Assembly: GCA_004151065.3 (NCBI GenBank)
Contig: NWUY0300004094.1
Coordinates: forward strand, 27,612-49,088
Direction: 5' to 3'
Origin: Larix sibirica
Lineage: Eukaryota; Streptophyta; Pinopsida; Pinales; Pinaceae
Length of the DNA stretch: 21,477 nucleotides
Shown piece after piece: positions 1 through 8,960 of this stretch; within the stretch, counting starts at the first letter, position 1, and each line of letters starts with the position of its first letter. The notes under the pieces were generated by a model, which was not told where the DNA came from, made no database searches, and worked only from the letters and a program-made list of their open reading frames with translations. The translations under genes were made by a program, and so were the position numbers.

Positions 1-16
1 ATAATGCGCTTTTCCT

Positions 17-1048
17 ATGTCTAAACTTTGGATAAAGGCATTAATTCATTTGGCTTACTGTTTTATGTCTTCCATCATGCAAGGACACATGCAAATGATA
101 GAAGACCTTCCTTGTTGCCACTTTCTAACACACTCTGTAGAAGAAGAAGCTGCAGAGGTTGATCGGGATGGTGAACTGGTCAGGGCCCTGGAAGAATTGA
201 AGAAGTCAAGAAGGAAGAGTAAACTCTTACAGGACCAACTGTCAAAGTATGAAGAACAGGCCAAGCAAACTAAAAAGTTTCAAGAATCTCTTGATAAACA
301 GGTCAGTGAAAAGGTGATGAATTGTGAGAAACAATTCGATTGCGCAGTCGACAAGATCAAAGTACTTGAAGAAGAAAAATCTGTATTGAAGACTTCTCTG
401 GAAGAATTAGCGCAGAAAATAAGGATGTTGATGAGTCAACTTGAGGAAAAGGACAGAGAGATATCTCGCTTAGAAGACAAGTTGATTGAGATAAAGGGAA
501 AGAAACAAGTTCAAGTTCACATCACAAGTGATACTCCTATTTGCGCACATTCATGTAGTGAAAAGGCTGAAACTCAAAAAGTGTTGAATAAATTCAAAGG
601 CTGCACATCTATTCCGAATAAGATTTTGAATGATCAGAGATCTTTAGCAGACAAGTCAGGACTTGACTATGACAAAACATTTAGAAAGGTCTGCGACATT
701 GAACATTGTCCAAATTGAATGAAGTCATTCAGGTATGATAATTCCTTCAATGATTACAACTCCTTTCATTACACTAACCAAAGAAGGACCAACAAAATGA
801 AGTGCGCAAGGTGCAACTATTTTGGTCATATTGCGAAGTATTGCCAAACTATGAGATGTTTTGCTTGTGATGGCAACATGCTGCGCAAAAGCAATCACAA
901 TACTTTGATAAAAAGGGAAGACAGTTCAGTGCAAAATCAGAATAGAGATGAGCACATGAAAAAGTGGGTAAGGAAGATGTCTTGTGCAGAAGAAACTGAC
1001 AAGTCAAGTACGTCTCAAGCAGCAAGTGATTGCTGCCCTTCTTGGTGA
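17..1048 (+). pseudogene. LTR-retrotransposon gag-like pseudogene (coiled coil + CCHC zinc knuckle)
   Basis: One reading frame runs from just after a stop at 2-4 to a TGA at 1046-1048, broken only by an in-frame TGA at 716-718. The first part (233 residues) has a highly charged Lys/Glu/Leu heptad-like stretch at about residues 43-165, typical of a coiled coil. It is followed by a conserved-looking SGLDYDK segment near residue 215, which resembles the linker before the knuckle in plant copia-type gag proteins. The second part carries CARCNYFGHIAKYC, a perfect C-x2-C-x4-H-x4-C knuckle at 803-844. A second CxxC follows (857-868) whose His/Cys half is degraded. Gag packages element RNA in virus-like particles. 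The true N-terminus may lie outside the window or be lost. No protease, integrase or reverse transcriptase follows. Assignment to copia is inference from the linker and knuckle style. Confidence 0.75.
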
Positions 1049-1100
1049 TCTCTAAGAGATTAAGTGAGATCCTTGAATTCAACATGATGGATATTAGGAA

Positions 1101-1349
1101 TTCAAGGAGTGTGTTAATGAAGAGGTTTGTTGTTGTTTTAAAAATTTAATGTTATTGTTGCTATATTAATTGGATTGTCACAGAAAAGAACTTCAGTATT
1201 GTTGATGAACAAACCATGATATGTGCATATTCATTTTAGTTGTTGTGATGTGTTAAACTGCCAAACAAATTGCACATACATGATACAGAATAAAGACAAG
1301 TCCAAATTGCTGAATAAGAAACATGAGTCATTAGTCATATTCTTTGTTG
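1101..1349 (+). mobile_element. Possible 3' LTR start after a short purine tract, cut by the hAT element
   Basis: About 50 bp after the gag-like frame there is a purine-rich TTCAAGGAGTG followed by TGTTAATGAAGAGG (TG at 1112). This is the arrangement expected at a polypurine tract and LTR start in plant copia elements. The following 240 bp are T-rich, non-coding and contain an AATAAAG at about 1289. No TSD or matching second LTR is present, so this is a weak call. The sequence is interrupted at about 1350 by the GC-rich end of the hAT element. Confidence 0.35.
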
Positions 1350-1462
1350 CAGGAAACGCCCCTCGCCCCTCATGCTCGTTGTGTTTCGTGCCAGAAACAT
1401 CGAAATGCATGCTGTACAGTGCAGAAATGCGTTTCCGTTAGGACAGGCATGTTTCCCAAGAT

Positions 1463-1496
1463 GGAAACGTGTTGCGTCCGTACGGACTGCGTTTCC
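1463..1496. repeat. 34-bp imperfect palindrome in the hAT terminal region
   Basis: GGAAACG (1463-1469) pairs with CGTTTCC (1490-1496), and between them lies the perfect 12-bp palindrome GTCCGTACGGAC (1476-1487). Further GGAAACG or GTTTCC copies lie at 1352, 1430 and 1450. Clustered short motifs in both orientations near a terminus are typical of subterminal transposase-binding sites in hAT elements; that function is inferred. Confidence 0.8.
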
Positions 1497-1880
1497 AGAA
1501 AAAAGATCGCCCATTATTAAAAAATGATTTTTGTTTTTGTTTTTTTCTTATATCTGTTTTTTAATTGGAAGTGGGCATCTTGAAGAGTCTAGGAGCAAGG
1601 GGGAGGGTGAGGCAGCAAAGTTCGAAATCCATTTGAGGAGCAACGATTTGACTCTTTGTGCAAGGGAGATTTAAGAGGCAGCGTGGGTAAGAAGTTTCTT
1701 TCTTTATCTAGCAAGAGGGTCTTTTTTCAGAGCAGGTCCAACATTGTTTCAGTGGTTTTTTGGGGTCAGCTGCAACCATATTTTTTTGCTGAATTTTGGT
1801 TTTTTGGAGCAACTACAACGATCTTTGTTTTCTGATTTGTGGTGTTTTGGGGAAGCTTCAACGACCACAAATTTTTTGTG

Positions 1881-1998
1881 GTGAGTAGAATGCTCTATTG
1901 AACTTCTTTGCTAGTGTTTTTTGTGTTTTCTCGGGGTTTATGCTGCCAATATCTATATTATCTATTGCATATTCGTTTTTTTATTTTTGTTGCAACAG
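1881..1998 (+). other. Probable 5'-UTR intron of the hAT transposase gene
   Basis: A strong donor (GTG|GTGAGTAG, GT at 1881) is followed 118 bp later by a T-rich tract and acceptor TTGCAACAG (AG at 1997-1998). The transposase ATG follows two bases later at 2001. Length, T-richness and both splice sites fit a plant intron. Splicing itself is not demonstrable from sequence. Confidence 0.6.
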
Positions 1999-2000
1999 CA

Positions 2001-3352
2001 ATGGCTTCCAACCAAGCTAATGTTTCGGTCCCTAAGGCCAACAAGAGGGCTGAGCACTATCCTCTTTGAAGGCGTGCTCAGAAGTTGTCCAAATTTGGAG
2101 GTGTTGGTTCATGGGAGTGGTGTTGTAATCTTTGCAATGGTCACTATTAGGGCTCCTACCCAAGAGTGCATCGTTTGCATGAAACATGAAAGGGTGTTGA
2201 TTCTTGCCCAAAAACAACTAACCTAGATGAGAGGAGGAGGTATCAAAGTGAGCAAGATGAGGCTAATAGAATTAAAAGAAGACATGAACAGCTTGCTAAT
2301 GATGCATCTCAAGCTTTCAAACAGTGAGCTAAGGATTGTGCATGAAGCAATAAAGAGGAGGGCAACTCAACAACAAGTGGGGACACTAAAAACTCAATCA
2401 TCATCTCCTTCAATTCAAGAGAGCAGAATAGCTAAAATGGTGAATGTTTAAGGGAGAAGAAGTTGAAACAAGAGTGGCTAGGGCCATCTATGCATGTGGT
2501 ATCCCTTTTAATGTAATTCACTCTCCTTACTGGCAAGACATGGTGAAGGCAATTAACATACCTCCTTGAGGGTCCAAGGGGCCCAACTATGAAAAAATTC
2601 AAACTGATCTACTCAAGAAGGAGAGGGATCTTGTGGAGGATGTTTTAGCACCGATTTGTTCTTCATGGAGTAGCTATGGGTTCATCCTTGTCTCAAATGG
2701 ATGGACAGATACTAGGCATAGGCCATTGATAAATTTCATTGCCACTTCACCAAAAGGAGCAATGTTTATAAAGGTTGAAGACTGCTCAGCGGAGGGAAAA
2801 GATGCTCAATTGATTGCTGATATCTTAATCAAAGCTATTGTGCAAATAAGGCCTAGTAAGGTGGTGCAAGTTATCATAAATAATGCACTAGTTTGCAAAG
2901 CTGCTGGTTTAATTATTAAGAGTGGGTATGATCACATTTTTTGAACACCTTACATTGTCCATAATCTAAATTTGATCTTAGAAGAGATCGACAATAAAGT
3001 TCCATGGATAAAGGAACTCACAACAAAAGCATGAGAACTAATCAAATTTATCAACTTCCACCTCCAGTCTCAAACAATTTTTCGAGAATACTCCAAAATG
3101 GAGTTGTTCAAAGTTGCTGAGACAAGATATGCCTCCAACTTCTTAATGTTGCACCGCCTTGTTGAAGTTGAGCAGCGATTGGTTTCTATGGTGGTGAGCC
3201 AACTTAGGGCTGAGTGGAGACAGGCAGATTCAGAGCAGGGAACTATGGTGCGTAGATTGTGCCTTGATGAGGAGTGGTGGAGCAAGATAGATATCTTGCT
3301 CAAGTTCATAGGCTCTGCATTTGAGCTTCTCTAAATTGCCGACACCGGCCAA
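2001..3352 (+). pseudogene. hAT transposase pseudogene (BED zinc finger + DUF659)
   Basis: The ATG at 2001 opens a BED-type zinc-finger frame: a WEWCCNLC segment then GSYPRVHRLHE and a later Cys, with stops at 2067, 2148 and 2187. A charged linker follows. The frame then shifts, and from 2444 to 3352 one frame encodes a DUF659 core beginning near VARAIYACGIPFNV. It includes the SNGWTDTRHRPLINF block, a VCKAAG block and the DEEWWSKI block, with in-frame stops at 2567, 2942, 3032 and 3332. Both aspartates expected in the catalytic blocks (DxWT and TDN in relatives) are Asn here (2696-2698 and 2879-2881). hAT transposases cut and paste their own element using a DDE RNase-H fold; this copy cannot do so. 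The C-terminal hATC dimerisation region is absent because the sequence breaks at 3353. Confidence 0.9.
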
Positions 3353-3353
3353 N
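3353..3353. other. Ambiguous base N at a homology breakpoint
   Basis: The single N separates hAT transposase sequence (plus strand) from an unrelated gag sequence (minus strand). The 100 bases before it (3253-3352) are identical to 9973-10072, where the hAT sequence continues without a break. It is probably an assembly join. Confidence 0.8.
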
Positions 3354-4310
3354 ACCGATCTAGGCATTCATCCTCATCTCCCTTCCTATTTTTTTTCCTA
3401 TACAGACGATTGAATGCACGATCCAGTCGCTCCTCTTCTTGTCGATACAAGAAGCGAGCTATCTCTGCTAATGCTTCCTGGTCCTTTGCTAATGTTAGAC
3501 AACTTTTTAGAAATATTTTCAAAGTACTGATCTTTCCTAGTGACTTCTGTGACATTATCAGGTAAAAAAATTATGGCATCCCATAGACAGGTTTTTTGTG
3601 GAATACAAGTGTCGATTGAGCATTATTCTTTATTAGTGCATCTTGTGCTTCCCAAAAATTTTATTTATCTGCTTCAACATCAAATCGTACCTGTTCTGGA
3701 TCGCGAGCCTGACAATTGGTGGTAGCCTATCTTCTCTTGTCGCAGCTCCTCCTCTGGTTACTACTGCAACATTTACTGGTTGAAATCATACCTTAGTTGA
3801 GATCTTCTACATGTTCTGAGTTGGATTCCGGTTCTAGTTCAGGTTTGGGTTCTTAGTCTGCCACTTTGCGATTAACTGGGGAAAATCTTCGACGGTGTGA
3901 TCAGCTGTGCTGCAATAGGTACATTAAGGGGTTGGATTCAGGAAATCCATCTTATAGTGTCCAAGCTATCCACAATTATAGCATGTTATCGGTCCTTGAC
4001 CTCGATTGAAGGTTCGTCCGTGACCAAAACCTCTGCCATGACCACCGCGATATCCTCCTCTCAGTCCTCCTCGCTGTGGGTTGAACTAGAACTAATTGTA
4101 CTGCGTCGGATTGTATTGCAACTGATTATACTGCGATTGACTATACTGCGACTGAATATACTGCAGCTGTGCTGGATATTGCTCGTCTCCCTTCATGAAG
4201 TAAGTATTAGCAGTCCTTTCTTGAATCAAGTCATATGCTCAACAATCTTTCTCATCATGGCCGACTGATCGACAAAAGTTACAATACAGATTAGCTGGCT
4301 TTGACACAAC
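3354..4310 (-). pseudogene. LTR-retrotransposon gag pseudogene with three zinc knuckles
   Basis: Read on the minus strand from about 4310, a single frame encodes CNFCRSVGHDEKDC (4283-4242, intact CCHC). A Q/Y/N repeat follows, then an RGG/Gly-Arg-rich stretch (about 4075-4000). Next come CYNCG-stop-LGHYKMDF (3983-3942, last Cys now Phe) and CTYCSTADHTVEDF (3923-3882, last Cys now Phe), then QLIAKWQ and a VVTRGG motif near 3760. In-frame stops occur at 4241-4239, 3968-3966 and 3926-3924, among others. After a frameshift near 3715 the same strand continues to 3354 with a Lys/Leu-rich stretch. The knuckle trio with an RGG linker is typical of a seed-plant Ty3/gypsy-type gag leading toward protease; the lineage is inference. 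No LTR, PBS, RT or integrase is present. It abuts hAT sequence at about 4311-4351 with no visible TSD. Confidence 0.82.
4095..4169 (-). repeat. Five tandem 15-bp units encoding a QxQYN pentapeptide
   Basis: Five back-to-back 15-bp units share the core ATTxTACTGC. On the minus strand four of them encode QLQYI, QSQYN, QLQYN and PTQYN. They lie in frame between the first zinc knuckle and the RGG stretch of the gag pseudogene. The divergence between units indicates that the array is old. Confidence 0.85.
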
Positions 4311-4351
4311 CTTCTGTAAATACACTCATTCCTTCGAGTGATGTCCTCACA

Positions 4352-4890
4352 CCGGTTTGCAAAGCCGCGAGTCTAATTATTGAGAGCAGGTATGATCACT
4401 TTTGGACACCATGCATTGTCTAAAATATAAATTTGATCTTAAAATAAATTGACAACATATTTCCATGGGTAAAGGAACTCACAGGGAAAGCAAGGGAGAT
4501 AAATAAATTCATCACCAACCACCACTTGTCCCAAGCAATATTTTGAGAATAATCCAAATTGGAGTTGTTGAAAGTTGTTGAGACAACATTTGCCTCCAAC
4601 TTCATCATGTTGTATTTCCTTCTCGAGGTTAAGAAACCATTAGTTTCTATCGTGGTTATTCAACTTTGGGCTAAGTGGATGCATGCGGATTCAAAGTAGG
4701 GAACTATGGTGCGTAGATTGTGCCTTGATGAGGAGTGGTGGAGCAAGATAGATTTCTTGCTCAAGTTCACAGGCCCTGCATTTGAGCTTCTCAGAAATGC
4801 TGACACAGACCAACCTTTCTTGGGAGAGGTATATGATGGCATGGATACCATGGTTGAGAAAACTGATATGCCTCCTTTGCTGTCCAAGTA
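4352..4890 (+). pseudogene. hAT transposase fragment, copy 2 (DUF659 C-terminal half)
   Basis: Homology to the first hAT copy resumes at VCKAA (compare 2888) and runs through FWTPCIV, LSQAIF, DEEWWSKI and FELLRNADTDQPFLGEVYDG to about 4870, ending at a stop at 4889. Stops interrupt the early part, but 4706-4891 is open. It differs from the 2001-3352 copy at many positions, so it is an independent family member. It keeps the Trp of FWTPC that became a stop in the first copy. The N-terminal half, including both catalytic Asp blocks, is missing. Its last 76 bases belong to the large duplicated block. Confidence 0.88.
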
Positions 4891-6214
4891 ATAACTGAAA
4901 TGCACCTTTCATTGTCAGTTGTGCCTCTTATTGAATTTGGTAATATATTGGACACTGCTACAGGAATTTTTATGGTGGCCAAAAATCATATCTTTTAGAT
5001 CTGGAAACCTCACCTTTCAGCGGGGAAATCTGCTACAGGTGTCACTTTTGAGAGATAATATCAAACTGATGAGCAGTTTGCCCACACTCAACAGCGTTTG
5101 TCCATATGTTTAGAAAGAAAGTATAGAGGACTTCATGTCAGGTGGAAATTGTTTCTTAAACAAGAATAGGCTACAGGGCCAGAATTAATGCCCTCATCAT
5201 GAAACTCCAACAAGCTACAATCTGGCAATGGACAACATAGAAATGAATAACTTCCCCTTCTTTAGTCACGAGATGAGGATAGACATAGCTCAAGGATAAA
5301 TGATTAAAGATGCATGCTCTGTTTTACTCCAAGCTGGAAACAACCACCAGCAATTGTCTTGATGGTCGCCTGGGATCACAGAAAGTTGACAATTTCCTGT
5401 TTTTTTAATCTCTTTTCCAAGACTTAGTACAGTCCTCGTAATAAAAATACACCTCCTGCTCCAATATGTCCAACGTATTAACTCAAGAAGGCACACTGAA
5501 ATTGGTATCAATACTTATCCAACTTTAAAATTGACACAGTTCAGCTGCAGGTTTTATCATGTACAGGTTGGGCCTAATATATGCTGGGATAGGTCGCCCC
5601 GCTTCAAGCAATGCTGGAAAAGCTTCTTCCAAATCGATTCTGGAAGTGATCTAACTGGAAGCCAAGCAGTGTATCCTATTCTACGTGGAACATATGCTTT
5701 TAAATAATATCTGAAAAGACCAGATGGATTACTGACCCCAGAACTTTGCCCCACTTCCCGCTGGCAATTTAGGTACTTTCAAAGTCTGAAATTCTTAGCC
5801 CTTTTTCTGGGCACAGTCTTCCTGGCAAGAAGATGAACAAGTCTTTAGCAACCATTTTTCTGACCCACAACTATGTTGGGGTTGTATCCCTGGAGTTAGA
5901 TTTTGTGTTAACAGGCCCCAAAAGGACTGTTCCAACAATAATTTATCCTGTTCTGTAGCTTGAGTATTGTCAACTTGACCCCATACAAGAAGACTCCATC
6001 TGGTTGGAAATGTTGCAAAGCAGCACGAATAAACTTCTCACGGTTGGGAATTGTCATCTTTTGCTCTCCCAGACAGTAGAGAGGGCTTCATTCCAAAAGA
6101 AGATGAAGAGCTTAGCTATTATACCTGTTCTCCATCTCAAAACCCTCCAAAGTAGGCATTCAACGATTGGGTGAGTGAACCATACCATCCGTATAGGACT
6201 TCACTGGTGGGTGG
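4891..6214. other. Non-coding, unassigned stretch (1.3 kb)
   Basis: This stretch contains no open frame longer than about 75 residues and no recognisable domain. Several short frames on both strands (for example minus 5754-5557) look chance-like. The segment 6000-6160 on the minus strand reads as a weak open frame but matches nothing I recognise. It is probably old transposon-derived or intergenic DNA. The identical copy is at 10150-11473. Confidence 0.5.
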
Positions 6215-7213
6215 TGTTACTTTTCTTTAAAACTCAGCAAACTAATTTACTGTTTTTAATAGATTTTTATACCTAGATCTGGAACAAAAACAGATTTCAA
6301 ATGTGATCTATAAACATAAATATAGAGTTAATTAACTTGCAATGCACAGCGGAAGTAATGTAGAATCCAGTCACATAAAGAAATAGACACCAGAGATACC
6401 CTGGAAACCCAAACTTGGGAAAACCACCAAACGAGAATTATATTATAGTTCAGCTCTGTAAATCCAGAAGGAATAACATGTATACATACGGATCTGGGCA
6501 TATAACACCCACAGAAAGATGGGTGTTGGAATCTGTCTGCTGGAAATGAAGACAGCAGCACCTTTGAGCTTGTGTTTGGCTCCGAGAGGGTACAAAATGT
6601 CTCCCTCTTCCTCTGGGCACAAATACGACCTCCAAACTTGGCCCTACCTCTCCTGCATCACCCTCATGGACGTCCTGCAAATCAGATCTGAAATTGATCC
6701 TGTCAGATCTGCTGGGAAATGAAGTCAGATGACCTTCCTATCTCCCTCTCTCTGCTACTGTGTGCTGTCCAGCAGAAATGATCTTACACTTGTACTTCCT
6801 TGATCTACACTGAATAATCCTCTAGGTGTCAAATTGATCTCACATAAGTGAATGTCCGATCAAGCTATCTCCTTCTCCTTTAAAATCTCCAGCAATATGA
6901 TTGAAGGGTTGAGAATAAATCCCTATCCTTCCAAATCAATGGCCACAATTTAATCTTAATTTCACTTGAGCTTATCCACAGCTCATCTAGACACTTCTAG
7001 AAGAGTAGTAACTAATACTGATTAATACATGACATTTCCTGAGTTAGACTTGGGAAATATTTAATTGTTCACTAATCAGTTTAATAATCTCATTTTCCTA
7101 AGTTAGACTTAGGAAAAATTTACATGACCTGGAGAATTAATGCTTTTAGTGTTCCTTGCTTGCATGACGCCTCGCCTAAGCAAGAACACCTGTCTGAGCT
7201 ACTATTTCTAACA
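6215..7213 (-). mobile_element. Solo LTR, 999 bp (copy in repeat 1)
   Basis: The element is bounded by TGTTA (6215) and TAACA (ending 7213), a perfect 5-bp terminal inverted repeat of the TG...CA kind. It is flanked by GGTGG and GTTGG, a 5-bp target duplication matching at 4 of 5 bases. It has no coding capacity, and no primer-binding site or polypurine tract flanks it, so it reads as a solo LTR. Minus orientation is inferred from the TTCCGCTGTGCATTGCAAG segment followed by an AT-rich run, which resembles the 3' part of copia-type plant LTRs. Confidence 0.6.
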
Positions 7214-7290
7214 GTTGGTGCTCGTATCGCGTGCTGACTTGTTCACACAAGTGAGAGAGGAAAGCTCTTCTGCTTGTTAGACTAAACCTG

Positions 7291-8960
7291 CTATCTATGT
7301 TCAAACTCTATACTGCTGGATGCAGAACAAATCAAACCACCCTTGGCCACAATGTCAACGGGTCGATGCAACCAAGATTGCACCACCACCAAAGTAGAAT
7401 TGCCAACTCTACTCTGCATAGCAAGGCCACCAAAACCCTGCTTTGAAATTGGACATGAACCGCCAACTAATGAGCCAATCACTCCCACACCTGGATGACT
7501 TGAAGTAGAACTAGCCAGTCCCACACTTGTAGCCACGCATTACCAACCACTGCCAAACCACCTAATGGAGAACCACTCACTCTCCCCTTAGCAAACATAG
7601 AAAAGGTGCCACCAATGACCCCCTTAGCTGAGGCTACACAAGTGCCACATGTTGCTGTTCCTTGAGAAGGGTCCCCACTAACTCCTATACTAGCAACCTC
7701 CGTAGGCTTGGCCTTGCGAAGAGGGAAATGCCAATTAAAATGATCTTGTGCTTGATAAGCAAAGTAGGTATTTGGCGGATTGGGATACTAAACCTTTTGT
7801 CAGTTGACCCCATTAATGGTGCAAACTAAAATGAAGGGGGGAGGTTCGACGTAAAATTCACCACCACACAAACCCTTGGGTTTGGTTTAAAAGAGTTATG
7901 TTGGGCATCATGAATAAGATTTTCACCAAAATTTGTGGGCAAGGCTTGTACTTCCATCCATAGTGGATAATTAGCTTGCCCTCAGTCCCTGGGATTAAAA
8001 TTTGCTCTCCATGACTGAACATAGCCTATTGAACCAACAATGTTCCATGTTCCAACTTGTGACACATGTTGTGCTATAACATTTGAATTGAATTAAAGGA
8101 AAACATACTTTCACCTGGGACCCTAGTAACAATTTAAAGAAATTCCCATGTCCTCCCAATTTACCACAGACCTATGACTGAGGGCCTCCTCATTTGGCAT
8201 TTAGTGCATAAAGAAAAAGATAACCCACGATGTCACTAAAGGCATGCACTTGTCAAAATACTCCTTGTTTTTTGCAAGGAAAGAGTTGCACTTGTCAGTG
8301 ACCAAAGGGGATACATCTTTCTTCATTGAAGGCTGAGGGAACCCTTGTATCCTCAACTTGAGTCTCCACTATATTCAACATTGTCATCACATTAGGATCT
8401 GAATCATGACCCTCCGTCACAAAATCCTCACGTACAATCACAAAGGCAAAATCCCTAGATGAAATGACGTTACCTAGTCCATTGTCAAAATGAGACACAT
8501 GCTTAAGGCACAAAGCTTTTGCAACTAGCTTTGTATTGATCACCACATTCGTGTCCAAGCTCGCAGGCTTCTTTTCCATATCGACTACAATACCCATTTT
8601 GAAACATGGCCACTCCTTTGTGGGTTTCTTCGAAGGGGCACTCTTTTAGCCAACAAACTTAGCATTCAAAGACCATACTGTAGCTTCAACAAAGCCATCA
8701 TCGTCAACAATGTTAAGGGTAATATACTCTGGTAGAGAGTGATCGCTTGGATGGATTCTCCTTTGATACACATTATGAATTGTAGGAGCTCGCCCATGTT
8801 CATTTAGTAAACTCGATACAATCCCTTATGCACCACTTGTATGGTTGGTTGTATAACCTTTGCCTCCTTGTATGGCCACATCAGAAAAACCTTTGCTCAA
8901 CACATGTACAATCAAGGGAAAAAACCTTGGTCCCTCTATACAATTAAAATTTGTATTCCT
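7291..8960 (-). pseudogene. Degenerate DUF4283/zinc-knuckle retroelement ORF (repeat 1)
   Basis: On the minus strand a frame runs from about 8960 to 8295 with stops only at about 8829 and 8648-8646. Its longest open part is 100 residues (8597-8295). After a frameshift the protein resumes with a Trp-rich block, EYFDKCMPLVTSW, then VQSWRANFNP and NYPLWMEVQALP (about 8017-7940), then RVCVVVNF. This order matches the DUF4283 region of plant LINE ORF1/gag-like proteins. A further shift at a run of six G (7836-7841) leads to a knuckle-shaped motif YFAYQAQDHFNWHF (7766-7725). There the three Cys of C-x2-C-x4-H-x4-C are Tyr, Tyr and Phe while His is kept. A Gly/Ser-rich tail follows to 7291. No endonuclease or RT is adjacent. 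The family call rests on motif order, not on a search. Confidence 0.58.

Larger units (their letters stand above)
1350..3352 (+). mobile_element. Decayed autonomous-type hAT DNA transposon, 5' two thirds
   Basis: This unit comprises a GC- and CpG-rich terminal region (1350-1500) with repeated GGAAACG/CGTTTCC motifs, a long T-rich leader, a probable leader intron and a transposase pseudogene. The proposed left end is CAGGAAACG at 1350, where AT-rich flanking DNA changes abruptly to GC-rich DNA; the preceding 8 bp (CTTTGTTG) would be the target-site duplication. The right end is not present because the sequence stops at the N at 3353, so neither terminal inverted repeat nor TSD can be confirmed. 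The element appears nested in the LTR-like sequence to its left. Confidence 0.6.

Noticed and set aside
4890-4990. Frame reading VPLIEFGNILD after the hAT fragment, vaguely like a glycolipid-transfer-protein segment
   Set aside because: It has no conserved Asp/Asn/Trp binding residues, breaks within 35 codons and lies in decayed transposon DNA.
5564-5850. Plus-strand frame ending ALFLGTVFLARR, reminiscent of an ABCG transporter membrane helix
   Set aside because: The resemblance is limited to about a dozen hydrophobic residues, with a stop upstream and no nucleotide-binding or other ABC motifs nearby.
7214-7240. GTTGGTGCTCG after the LTR end as a primer-binding site for a plus-strand element
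   Set aside because: It does not fit the 3' end of a tRNA beyond TGG, no plus-strand gag follows, and the flanking near-TSD supports a solo LTR.
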